DNA from: an uncultured Collinsella sp.
Lineage (GTDB): Bacteria > Actinomycetota > Coriobacteriia > Coriobacteriales > Coriobacteriaceae
Assembly (NCBI GenBank): GCA_902482615.1
Contig: CABTAA010000048.1
Location: 1 to 9,872, forward strand
Length of the DNA stretch: 9,872 nt
Direction: 5' to 3'
The translations under genes were made by a program, and so were the position numbers. How positions within the stretch are numbered: position 1 is the first letter of the stretch; each line of letters begins with the position of its first letter. Below the pieces are notes generated by a model. That model was given only the letters and a program-made list of their open reading frames with translations, did no database searches and had not been told where the DNA came from. Positions 1 through 6,971 of this stretch are shown in pieces.

Positions 1-447
1 TATCCGGCAGAAGAAAATATAGCACTGGTACCGGTGAATACAGAAATGATTACGCCCGCAGCACTCACCGGGCTATCTGAAACACTATATGAACTACAGC
101 TGCTGCAATCACAGAAACAACTCGCAGAGCAACAAAAAACAATAGTCAGCAACGGTTACATCCCCTCCTTGAGCTTGACGGGAAGCTGGATGTTCTCTGC
201 CTATACGGACAAAGCTTACCATTGGTTCCATTCCGGCCCTTCCAACCATTTGTATCGCTCCTATGGAGTGGGACTCTCCTTGCGCATTCCCATTTTCGAC
301 GGACTGGACAAACGCTACAAGATGCGTAAGGCAACCATTGACATAGAGAACATCAAACTCGCTCAAGAGAATACCCGAAAAAATCTTCAGACACAATATC
401 TGAATGCTACCAATGACCTGATGAACTTGTTTTCAGTATTGATGTGA
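1..447 (+). pseudogene. TolC-family outer-membrane efflux protein, fragment cut at both ends
   Basis: The frame is open from base 1, so the 5' part lies outside the window. About 142 residues look like the second half of a TolC/OprM-type outer-membrane factor. A coiled-coil helix (LQLLQSQKQLAEQQK) is followed by a beta-strand segment beginning YIPSLSLTGSW, then the strand GLSLRIPIFDG, then a second helix ending in YLNATNDLMN. This family forms the outer-membrane channel of RND and ABC efflux pumps. Homology stops at about base 426. The last residues before the stop at 445-447 (LFSVLM) come from the neighbouring glycoside hydrolase read in the wrong frame. The usual C-terminal helix and end of the family are missing, so this is a broken gene or an assembly join. 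The family is clear; the pump it belonged to cannot be told. Confidence 0.85.
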
Positions 448-734
448 CCAACACAGGCAAGATGGCAGGAAAAGAAAGCGTGCTTCTCTGCTCCAGTGAC
501 TTGGTGGCCAGTCTTACACCTGACAACATCCGTTTGCGCGGATTCGAAAAAGTCTCGTTGCAACCGGGCGAGACCCGGACAGTCAGTCTGAAGTTGAAAG
601 GCAGCGACCTCGCCTTTGTAGGTTACGACGGAAAATGGATACTCGAAAAAGGAGAATTCAGAATGACTTGCGGCAGTGAGCAAATCATAATTCAATGCAG
701 CGATACGAAGAAATGGGAAACTCCTAATAAATAA
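426..734 (+). pseudogene. Glycoside hydrolase family 3, C-terminal fibronectin-III-like domain only
   Basis: This frame differs from the TolC fragment's frame and reads FSIDVTNTGKMAGKE, then DLVAS, LRGFEKVSLQPGET, GSDLAFVGYDGKW and LEKGEF before its stop at 732-734. That order is the Fn3-like domain at the extreme C-terminus of GH3 beta-glucosidases and xylosidases, which are secreted or periplasmic enzymes of Bacteroidota polysaccharide utilisation. The catalytic TIM-barrel and the alpha/beta sandwich domain, several hundred residues, are absent. No start codon or ribosome binding site belongs to it; the GTG at 444 is simply a valine codon inside the domain. It is a 3' remnant fused to the TolC fragment at about 424-435. 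Substrate specificity cannot be inferred from this domain. Confidence 0.85.
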
Positions 735-947
735 TTTTTAGCGACAATATCATAAGCCCCCAATTACCAGACACAGTACGATGCAGGATGGGCATGTGCT
801 ATTTTGCCAAGAACGTGATGGGGTCTTTAAAGAGACTTTATTTTACTCTAACCGAACTTCGTCATCATAAGAGGCTATATCTGTTAGCCTCTATGTGTGG
901 CGAAATATTTATTTAGCCGACACTAAATAAAAATCTATGACACCACT
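735..947. other. AT-rich stretch without a recognisable gene
   Basis: About 210 bases lie between the GH3 stop and the tatA remnant. I see no open frame with a recognisable product, no tRNA and no clear Bacteroides-type promoter (TTTG with TAnnTTTG). The one structure is the hairpin at 870-892. If the GH3 tail and the tat genes come from different loci, the join between them may lie in here, but no composition step marks it. Confidence 0.5.
870..892. repeat. Perfect 8-bp inverted repeat, 7-nt loop
   Basis: AGAGGCTA (870-877) and TAGCCTCT (885-892) are exact reverse complements around TATCTGT. No T-run follows on either strand, so it does not look like a standard rho-independent terminator. 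It sits about 55 bases before the tatA remnant. A protein-binding dyad, an RNA hairpin or a degraded terminator are all possible. Confidence 0.55.
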
Positions 948-1137
948 ATGTTAATTATTAGTGGGATAGATGTGCAAGAAGTATGGTTTGCATTGGTTGT
1001 TCTACAGCTTTTTCGATGGATAGAAGATAACCAAACTGATAAAAAGTATCTGTAAAGGAGTATGTTCCTTCAAGGACGAAGTGAACAATGTCGAAAAAGA
1101 GATAGACGAAATCAATGACTCCGAACAAAAGAAGTAA
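948..1137 (+). pseudogene. tatA: Decayed tatA (Tat translocase subunit A/E)
   Basis: Two frames together spell a TatA-like protein. From ATG 948 the first frame reads MLIISGIDVQEVWFALVVLQLF, which is a short start plus the single membrane helix. After the T-run at 1009-1013 the similarity moves to another frame: a Phe-Asp-Gly resembling the TatA FGG hinge, an amber TAG at 1021-1023 where a lysine is expected, then KITKLIKSICKGVCSFKD and a charged tail EVNNVEKEIDEINDSEQKK with stop TAA 1135-1137. KGV..FK is typical of the TatA amphipathic helix. One frameshift plus one nonsense codon mean no full-length product. It lies 4 bases before tatC, the normal tatA-tatC order, which supports the call. 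TatA oligomers form the pore for folded twin-arginine substrates, so tatC here would need another TatA. The call rests on a reading by eye. Confidence 0.7.
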
Positions 1138-1141
1138 GTAT

Positions 1142-1942
1142 ATGGCAACTGATAAGAGCATACAATCCCTCAGGAAACATTTGGAGGTTCTGTGGATGAC
1201 AGTCATGAAGATCGTCGCCGTAACCGTCGTGTTCGTTATTACGGCATTCTTCTTCAAGGAGCAGCTGTTTGATGTTATACTTGCTCCGAAAAACGGTAAA
1301 TTCATCACTTATCGGTTACTCAACCGAATAATTTTATGGACAGGAAACAGCATACCTCCATTCTCAATCAGGTTTATCAACACGGAGTTTGCTCAGCAGT
1401 TCATCATTCACATGAAGACGGCATTGTGTGCCGGTATGTTGTGTACCTCTCCTTACATACTTTACCAACTGTTCCGATTTGTATCTCCTGCGCTTTATGA
1501 TAATGAACGGCGATATGTAATCCGAATGGTCGGAGGTGGCTATGCGATGTTCTCTCTGGGGGTACTCGTCAGCTACTTTTTAATCTTTCCGCTGACATTC
1601 CGTTTCTTGGGAACTTATCAGGTGAACGGTGATGTGGATAATCTCATCACGTTTGATTCGTATATCTCAACACTCGTTATGATGTGCCTTGCGATGGGTG
1701 TTATCTTCGAGATATCTATCCTCTCGTGGCTGTTTGCCAAACTGGGTTTCCTTTCAGCTGATTTCATGCGCAAGTACCGCAAACACGCCATTGTGATAAT
1801 CCTTGTGGTTGCTGCGATTATTACGCCGACATCGAACGTGTTCACGCTTTCGCTGGTCGCCCTGCCGATGTGGGTACTTTATGAAATGAGTATATGGATT
1901 GTAAAAAACTCAAAGATGAATGAAGATACTGTTGCAACATAA
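1142..1942 (+). CDS. tatC: Twin-arginine translocase subunit TatC
   Basis: A 266-residue inner-membrane protein, close to the usual 250-270 for TatC. It is the component that recognises twin-arginine signal peptides on folded exported proteins. Visible marks are the cytoplasmic N-terminal HLEVL (family HLEEL, Glu15), the loop FRFVSPALYDNERR (about residues 111-124), the segment YFLIFPLTFRFLGTYQV (about 145-161) and the near-terminal ITPTSNVF (about 227-234). About six membrane segments fall near 20-38, 90-113, 131-152, 175-195, 215-228 and 233-252. The ATG at 1142 is preferred over the in-frame ATG at 1115, because 1115 lies inside the tatA remnant and 1142 follows its stop by 4 bases. The 3' end overlaps rteA by 23 bases. 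The gene looks intact. Whether it works with a host TatA or is a passenger is unknown. Confidence 0.93.
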   Translation: MATDKSIQSLRKHLEVLWMTVMKIVAVTVVFVITAFFFKEQLFDVILAPKNGKFITYRLLNRIILWTGNSIPPFSIRFINTEFAQQFIIHMKTALCAGMLCTSPYILYQLFRFVSPALYDNERRYVIRMVGGGYAMFSLGVLVSYFLIFPLTFRFLGTYQVNGDVDNLITFDSYISTLVMMCLAMGVIFEISILSWLFAKLGFLSADFMRKYRKHAIVIILVVAAIITPTSNVFTLSLVALPMWVLYEMSIWIVKNSKMNEDTVAT

Positions 1943-4244
1943 GATATTCATTGGATATTTCCTTTTGATGGCGATCATCGGCAGCATGGTCGCTATTGTT
2001 CTCCATGAGCGTAACCGGGTACAGAAGATAGAAAACGAATCAATCGCCATTTTCCAGACCCAATATGACATCAACACCGCCCACCGCTATGTTACCGCAT
2101 TGGTGACTTATGGCGAATCCGTCTTGGTGTGGAACAATGAGGATTCCCTGGCTTACCGGAAACGTTGTGTGCAGACCGATTCCATGCTGCAAATCTTACG
2201 AGTGCAATGCGAGGATTTCATACGACTCGCTCAGATTGATTCGCTCCGCACATTGTTAGCCGCCAAAGAAGAGCATCTGTTCCAAATCATGGAAGCCTCA
2301 CGGAAACAAAAAAGAACAGACACTCTCTTGTTCAATCTGAAGCCAACCGTGACGAAACAAACAACTACCCGGACAGTTACCCGTAAAAAGAAAGGCATCG
2401 CCGGATTCTTCGGAGGCAAGGAAACCGTACAGATACCCGTTGTCACAACCCGGCAAACCTCGTTGGATAAAAACTTGATTTCCTTGATGAATGAACAGCA
2501 ACGGGACATAGATGCCTATACAGACAGCCTGCGGTTATGTAACAAAGAACTCAACCGTAAACTGCGAATGCTGATTACAAGTCTGGATGAACAGACATGG
2601 ACTGCTTTCCGAAACAAGGAGGCGCGTCTGAAAGCATCCTACGAACATTCGACTTTGGTCATTACCGGCTTGATTATATTCTCAATCATCCTGTTGTTCA
2701 TTTCATATCTTGTCATACAACGGGATATTAAGGTCAAGGCAAAAAACAAGAAACACCTGGAGGAAACGATAGAGCAGAACATCGCGCTGTTAGAGATGCG
2801 GAAGAATATCATCCTGACAATCTCCCATGACATCCGTGCCCCTCTGAACGTAATCAGCGGTAGCGCGGAACTTGCCGTGGATACTAGGGAAAAGAAACGA
2901 AGAAACACGCACCTGAACAACATCAGGATCGTGTGCCGACATATTGTACATCTGCTTAACAACCTGCTGGACGTGTACCGCCTGAACGAGGCAAAAGAAA
3001 CCCGCAACGATGTGCCGTTCAACCTGAACGCCCTGTTGGAACGCATTGCCTTTGGCTTCTCCCATGTGGTCAACAACAAAGGCATCCTGTTCAGCCACGA
3101 CTTTACCGATACCGATGTCAAACTTTGCGGTGACGTGGACCGTATCGAGCAGATTCTGGACAACTTGCTCAGCAATGCCGTCAAATTCACGGAAACCGGC
3201 ACGATCAGTTTGAATGCCCGTTATAACGAAGGAAAGTTGCTGTTGGAAGTCAAGGATACCGGCATAGGCATGAGTAAAGATGCGCTTTCTCGTATATTCC
3301 GTCCGTTTGAACGATTGGGTTCCGTCAGGAACGCGGAGGGTTTCGGATTAGGCCTGCCAATAACAAAAGGTCTTGTCAACCTGCTTGGCGGGACAATAGA
3401 CGTTACGAGTGATATTGACCGTGGCAGCACGTTCCGCGTGACGCTCCCATTGAAAACCACGGATGAAACAATAGAGAGCGAGAGCCTGACAATACCACAC
3501 CCTGCACATCTGCCTCAGAATGTGCTTGTCATTGATGACGATGCGATGCTACTGGACGTGATAAAGGAAATGCTGGAGCGCAACGGCATGAATTGTACGG
3601 CCTGCACAACCACCAAAGATATAGTCAAGGCGATGCGGGGCAAGGATTATGACCTGTTGCTTTCCGACATTCAGATGCCGGGAACCAACGGCTTCGACTT
3701 GCTGACCCTGTTGCGTCGTTCGAATATCGGGAACTCCCGCACGATCCCCATTATCGCCATGACCGCGCGTGGTGACAGGGACAAGGAGGCTTTTCTCCAT
3801 GCCGGATTTACGGACTACATTTATAAGCCGTTTTCTTCCTCGGAACTGCTCGGACTGTTTTCGAGGATAAAGACAGACAGGCGGGAGGAAAAGCCGGAGG
3901 TTGATTTCAACATGGTACTTTCCGAGGTCAGTGACAAGTACAAGGCACTGCTTTCCTTCATATCCCAGTCGGAAAAGGATAGGGAGGAACTTGATGCCGC
4001 CATAAAAAACAGCGACCGGCATAAGTTGCGTGAAATCACCCACAGGATGCAACCGATGTGGGAGTTACTGCGGATGGAAGAGCCCCTGCTGGCTTACCGT
4101 ACTTTTCTGAAGGACAGAGAAACAAGCGACAAAGAGTTAAATGAATATACCCGGCAGATAATAGACAGCACCGCCACGCTAATCAGGGCGGCGGAAGCCG
4201 AGATAAAAAGACTGACGAATGAAACGGAAAATACTGATAGTTGA
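1920..4244 (+). CDS. rteA: RteA-type hybrid sensor histidine kinase (receiver and HPt fused)
   Basis: 774 residues. A membrane helix (about 8-28) precedes a long periplasmic region (about 29-243) that contains a basic stretch RTVTRKKKGIAGFFGG, and a second helix lies at about 246-266. The HisKA domain follows with its phospho-acceptor in SHDIRAPLN (His303). The HATPase has an N-box LDNLLSNAVKFT (Asn415, Asn419), DTGIG (446-450) and FGLGLP (475-480). A receiver domain (about 535-650) has Asp539-541, phospho-acceptor Asp583 in LSDIQMPG, Thr615 and Lys636. The C-terminal ~100 residues look like an HPt domain with His708 in ITHRMQ. In CTnDOT, RteA with RteB controls tetracycline-stimulated excision and transfer through rteC; the inducing signal here is unknown. 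The start overlaps tatC by 23 bases, and rteB begins inside its 3' end. The RteA name rests on architecture, partner gene and general resemblance. Confidence 0.87.
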   Translation: MKILLQHKIFIGYFLLMAIIGSMVAIVLHERNRVQKIENESIAIFQTQYDINTAHRYVTALVTYGESVLVWNNEDSLAYRKRCVQTDSMLQILRVQCEDFIRLAQIDSLRTLLAAKEEHLFQIMEASRKQKRTDTLLFNLKPTVTKQTTTRTVTRKKKGIAGFFGGKETVQIPVVTTRQTSLDKNLISLMNEQQRDIDAYTDSLRLCNKELNRKLRMLITSLDEQTWTAFRNKEARLKASYEHSTLVITGLIIFSIILLFISYLVIQRDIKVKAKNKKHLEETIEQNIALLEMRKNIILTISHDIRAPLNVISGSAELAVDTREKKRRNTHLNNIRIVCRHIVHLLNNLLDVYRLNEAKETRNDVPFNLNALLERIAFGFSHVVNNKGILFSHDFTDTDVKLCGDVDRIEQILDNLLSNAVKFTETGTISLNARYNEGKLLLEVKDTGIGMSKDALSRIFRPFERLGSVRNAEGFGLGLPITKGLVNLLGGTIDVTSDIDRGSTFRVTLPLKTTDETIESESLTIPHPAHLPQNVLVIDDDAMLLDVIKEMLERNGMNCTACTTTKDIVKAMRGKDYDLLLSDIQMPGTNGFDLLTLLRRSNIGNSRTIPIIAMTARGDRDKEAFLHAGFTDYIYKPFSSSELLGLFSRIKTDRREEKPEVDFNMVLSEVSDKYKALLSFISQSEKDREELDAAIKNSDRHKLREITHRMQPMWELLRMEEPLLAYRTFLKDRETSDKELNEYTRQIIDSTATLIRAAEAEIKRLTNETENTDS

Positions 4245-5406
4245 AGACAATGTGGGGCTGTCACAAATACAGAAAGACTGGCTTTCCCAAGCCGGTTATG
4301 AAGCGGTGACAGCCATGAACGAGCCGATAGCCCGCTCGCTGATACGCAAAACGCAGTTCGACCTTATATTGTCGGACGTGCGGTTGCCGGAAGGCGACGG
4401 CATTTCCCTGTTGGAATGGCTGCGCAAGGAGAAGAAGGACATCCCGTTCATCATAACGACCGAATACGTTTCCGTCCCGGACGTTGTGCGCACCATCAAA
4501 CTGGGAGCCAGGGACTACCTGCCTAAACCGGTACACAGGGATTACCTGTTGGAACTGGCGGAAGATATATTCCATCCCGTAGCCACCGTGAGAAAGCAGG
4601 AGAGGCAGTTGTTTCACCGCACAAGCCCCATGATCCTGAAAGTGGAAAAGTTTGCCAGACTGGTCGCCCCTTCCGAGATGTCCGTGATGATACTCGGAGC
4701 CAACGGGACCGGTAAGGAATCGGTGGCACAGACCATCCATGACAACAGCGAACGATATGGCAAGCCTTTTGTCGCCGTAAACTGTGGCGCATTGCCCCGT
4801 GAGTTGGCCGCCTCGTTGTTTTTCGGGCACGAGAAAGGCGCGTTCACCGGTGCGGATACGGCAAAGAGCGGATATTTCGACCTGGCGAAAGGCGGCACGC
4901 TGTTCCTTGACGAGATAGGCACCATGCCGCATGAAATCCAATCCATGCTTCTTCGGGTATTGCAGGAGAATGTATATACCCCGATCGGTAGCGGCAGGGA
5001 ACGGATTTCGGATGTCAGGGTCATTTCCGCGACAAACGAGAATATGGAACTGGCTATCAAGGAGGGGCGGTTCAGGGAAGACCTTTACCATCGTCTGAAC
5101 GAGTTTGATATCCGGCAGCCTTCTCTGGAGGAATGCCCGGAAGACATCCTCCCGTTGGCAGAGTTTTTCCGTGAACGCTTCTCGAAAGAACTGAAAAGGG
5201 AGACACGGGGATTTACGGAGGATGCCAAACGCAGGATGCTTGCCTACCGGTGGCCGGGCAACGTGCGCGAACTGCAAAACCGTATCAAGCGTGCCGTGCT
5301 GGTCTCGGAGGCTCCGATGCTTGACATGGACGGATTGGACTCAAAGAGCGAGCGGGCAACCACGGCGCCCAAAATGGAATCGCCCAAAAACTCAAGGCGC
5401 TCATAA
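4219..5406 (+). pseudogene. rteB: RteB-type sigma-54 response regulator, 3'-truncated at the junction
   Basis: The N-terminal receiver (1-120) has phospho-acceptor Asp53 in LSDVRLP, Thr80/81 and Lys103. The AAA+ domain (about 130-365) has Walker A GANGTGKE (160-167), the sigma-54-contacting loop GAFTGA (207-212), Walker B TLFLDEIG (227-234), LYHRLN (289-294) and WPGNVREL (345-352). This is the NtrC architecture; in CTnDOT, RteB activates rteC. The ATG at 4219 lies 26 bases inside rteA, so the pair is probably translated together. Similarity ends near residue 375-380 (bases about 5340-5360). The remaining residues up to TAA 5404-5406 are the antisense of a different organism's rnc, so the Fis-type helix-turn-helix that should bind DNA is missing. 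As written, the product could bind ATP but not a specific promoter. The truncation is probably an assembly effect. Confidence 0.88.
5340..5360. other. Junction between Bacteroidota and actinobacterial DNA
   Basis: Up to about 5340 the + strand encodes RteB. From about 5405 down to 5355 the - strand encodes the conserved RNase III signature YERLEFLGDSILG. The two coding assignments meet within about 20 bases, and both genes lose their 3' portion. Base and codon composition change at the same place, from moderate GC to strongly GC-rich third positions. No target-site duplication, integrase, att-like core or insertion-sequence end is visible. rteB lies inside its element, so this is not where a conjugative transposon would join a chromosome. 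Confidence 0.85.
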
Positions 5407-5531
5407 CTCGCCGAGACGGGCTGACCTTCCACGGCAGAAGGGTGCGTGAGCGCCGCGCGCAGCAGCACCTTGTTATTGAACTCGTGGCCCAGGATTTCCT
5501 GGGCGCGCGCGAGTCGTTGAGATAAAGCCAA
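5352..5531 (-). pseudogene. rnc: Ribonuclease III, N-terminal ~60 residues only
   Basis: RNase III cuts double-stranded RNA in rRNA precursors and in some mRNAs. The N-terminal helix (ALSQRLARAQEILGHEF), AALTHPS and the diagnostic ERLEFLGDS (residues 44-52) are present, including the catalytic acidic residue of that motif. The rest of the nuclease domain, with its second catalytic acidic cluster, and the dsRNA-binding domain are lost at the junction. The start is a TTG at 5529-5531. It lies 3 bases after the acpP stop and is preceded by a perfect AAGGAGG at 5540-5546 with 8 bases of spacing, inside the last acpP codons. The short overlap with upstream genes shows it belongs to the plsX-acpP-rnc operon. 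Residues after about 60 are rteB antisense and should not be read as RNase III. Confidence 0.88.
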
Positions 5532-5534
5532 GAC

Positions 5535-5777
5535 TTAGGCCTCCTTGGCGTTTTCAATAGCGTCGACAGCGTCGGCGACAGAGTTGAGCGACAGCAGGGT
5601 TTCGTCATCGATCTCGAGGTCGAACTCGTCCTCGATGGCCGTCACCAGCTGCAGACGCTCGAGGGAATCGGCATCGAGATCGTCAAAGGTAGTCTCGTCG
5701 CTAATGTCGGCGACATCGACGCCCAGAACGTCAGCGGCGACTTCGGCGATCTTATCGAAGATTTCGGAGCGGTCCAT
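5535..5777 (-). CDS. acpP: Acyl carrier protein
   Basis: 80 residues, strongly acidic, the usual ACP length. The phosphopantetheine attachment motif is DADSLERLQLV, with Ser38 as the modified serine, inside the typical four-helix pattern (IFDKIAEVAADVLGV and AIEDEFDLEI). It carries growing acyl chains in cytosolic type II fatty-acid synthesis. The 4'-phosphopantetheine comes from coenzyme A, whose synthesis involves CoaD encoded nearby. Start ATG 5775-5777 has GAGAGGA a few bases upstream. It lies 124 bases downstream of plsX, with a possible hairpin in the leader, and its 3' end carries the ribosome binding site of rnc. The plsX-acpP-rnc order is common in Gram-positive bacteria. The gene looks intact. 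Confidence 0.95.
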   Translation of the reverse strand: MDRSEIFDKIAEVAADVLGVDVADISDETTFDDLDADSLERLQLVTAIEDEFDLEIDDETLLSLNSVADAVDAIENAKEA

Positions 5778-5809
5778 AGCGCTTCCTCTCGTATTGCGTG
5801 AACATCAAC

Positions 5810-5833
5810 GCGCTGGCGCCGCAAGCGCAGCGC
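5810..5833 (-). promoter_or_regulatory. Possible GC-rich hairpin in the acpP leader
   Basis: GCGCTG (5810-5815) and CAGCGC (5828-5833) can pair around a 12-base loop that itself holds GCG and CGC arms. It lies about 30-55 bases upstream of the acpP start. There is no T-run, so termination is unlikely. An element tuning ACP level relative to PlsX, or an RNA processing site, is possible. In GC-rich DNA such a repeat may also arise by chance. Confidence 0.25.
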
Positions 5834-5901
5834 CAAGACACGGTTTTGATTCTACCCCACGACGCAGGCCGCGAGGCACATAACAGCGCTCTAACTCGCT
5901 C

Positions 5902-6921
5902 CTACAAAACGATGCCGTCCATAGAGTTGGCGACGTTCTCGACAAGCCCGGCGCGCACGGCCTCCGCCGCGGCGAGCGTACCGTTTTTGACGGCCTCGAC
6001 CGAGGTGGCACCGTGGCCGATCAGGACCACGCCACGCAGGCCCAGCAGAATGGCGCCGCCCTTAGCATCGCCCGAGAGCTTTGCCTTGATCTCGCGCATC
6101 TGCTTTTTGATGAGCAGCGCGGCGATCTTGGTGCCGAGCGAAGCCATAAAGGCACCCTTGAGCTCTTGCAGCAAAAACTTAGCGGCGCCCTCGGTTGCCT
6201 TGAGCGCGATGTTGCCCGACATGCCATCGGCAACGACGACATCATAGTTACCCGAGGTCAGGTCGGTGCCCTCGCAGTTGCCCACAAAGCCGGGAACGGC
6301 GGCCTTCATGGCAGGGAAGCACGACTTGGTAAAGTTGGAGCCCTTCTCGTCCTCGGTGCCGTTGCCGAGCAGACCGACGCGGGGATGCTCAATGCCCAAG
6401 ACAACGCGCGCATAGGCGCTACCCATCTGGGCAAAACGCACCATGTCGTCGACCTCGACATCGGGATTCGCGCCCATGTCGCACAGGACCGTCAGGCCGC
6501 CGGCGCGGTTGGGCAGTGCATTGGTGAGGCACGGACGCACCGGCTGCTTCTTGCCCTCGGCCTGATACCTAAACGGTGTCACGTAGGCGGTAGCGGCAGC
6601 GGTCATGGCACCGGTGGAGCCGGCAGAGAAGAACGCATCCGCGTTGCCCTTCTTAATGGCGCGGCAGGCAAGCACGATCGAGGACTTGCGCTTGGTCATC
6701 ACGGCTCGAATGGGATCGTCATCCATGGCGATAACATCGGGCGCCTCCAAGGCCTCAACGCGAGCGTGAGCCGCGGCAAAGGGGTTCACGATCTCTGCGG
6801 GACCGACGGCCAAGACCTCGATATGGGGATCCGCAGCAAGCGCCGCCTCGATACCGTCGAGGACGACCTGAGGCTTCTCGTCTCCGCCCACAACGTCTAC
6901 ACAAACGCGAACGTTACTCAT
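5902..6921 (-). CDS. plsX: Phosphate acyltransferase PlsX
   Basis: PlsX makes acyl-phosphate from acyl-ACP and inorganic phosphate, the first committed step of the PlsX/PlsY route to phosphatidic acid; it is a peripheral membrane enzyme. 339 residues, normal for the family. Motifs are N-terminal VCVDVVGGDEKP (family D-MGGD-AP), FFSAGSTGAM (98-106), TVLCDMGANPDV, VGLLGNGTEDEKG (182-194), VVVADGMSGNIALKATEG (228-245) and GGAILLGLRGVVLIGHG (288-304). The ATG at 6919-6921 is preferred to the one at 6925-6927, because AAGGAGT (6928-6934) is 7 bases from the former and only about 1 from the latter. It lies downstream of the rpmF terminator-like hairpin and upstream of acpP, which supplies its substrate carrier. 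The gene looks intact. The N-terminal DVVGGD, instead of the usual DAMGGD, is a mild variation. Confidence 0.95.
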   Translation of the reverse strand: MSNVRVCVDVVGGDEKPQVVLDGIEAALAADPHIEVLAVGPAEIVNPFAAAHARVEALEAPDVIAMDDDPIRAVMTKRKSSIVLACRAIKKGNADAFFSAGSTGAMTAAATAYVTPFRYQAEGKKQPVRPCLTNALPNRAGGLTVLCDMGANPDVEVDDMVRFAQMGSAYARVVLGIEHPRVGLLGNGTEDEKGSNFTKSCFPAMKAAVPGFVGNCEGTDLTSGNYDVVVADGMSGNIALKATEGAAKFLLQELKGAFMASLGTKIAALLIKKQMREIKAKLSGDAKGGAILLGLRGVVLIGHGATSVEAVKNGTLAAAEAVRAGLVENVANSMDGIVL

Positions 6922-6936
6922 ATACATACTCCTTAT

Positions 6937-6968
6937 ACAAAAATGGCCGACTCATTGAGCCGGCCATT
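6937..6968 (-). terminator. Rho-independent terminator or attenuator between rpmF and plsX
   Basis: On the - strand an 8-bp stem AATGGCCG/CGGCCATT (+ coordinates 6942-6949 and 6961-6968) is extended inward by CTC/GAG and followed at once by TTTTTG. The stem plus U-run has the layout of an intrinsic terminator. The plsX ribosome binding site begins only a few bases later, so plsX needs either read-through or a promoter inside the short gap. It probably sets lower plsX-acpP-rnc expression relative to rpmF. Confidence 0.65.
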
Positions 6969-6971
6969 GTG

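Noticed and set aside
958..1308. 116-codon - strand frame across the tatA-tatC boundary
   Set aside because: Lies antisense to the tatA remnant and to the intact tatC start; its hydrophobic run is the complement of real coding sequence.
4261..5277. 338-codon open frame on the - strand opposite rteB
   Set aside because: Covers exactly the conserved rteB coding region. The product has no coherent motifs and no ribosome binding site was seen.
5244..5354. Continuation of the rnc frame beyond about residue 60
   Set aside because: The frame stays open by chance, but these residues are the antisense of rteB and do not match RNase III.
5340..5360. Junction as a genuine conjugative-transposon attachment site
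   Set aside because: rteB is internal to such elements, no integrase or direct repeat is present, and a real insertion would leave the rest of rteB and rnc at the other end.
5849..5854. Possible -10 box (TAGAAT on the - strand) for acpP
   Set aside because: No acceptable -35 element at the right distance, so it is too weak to list as a promoter.
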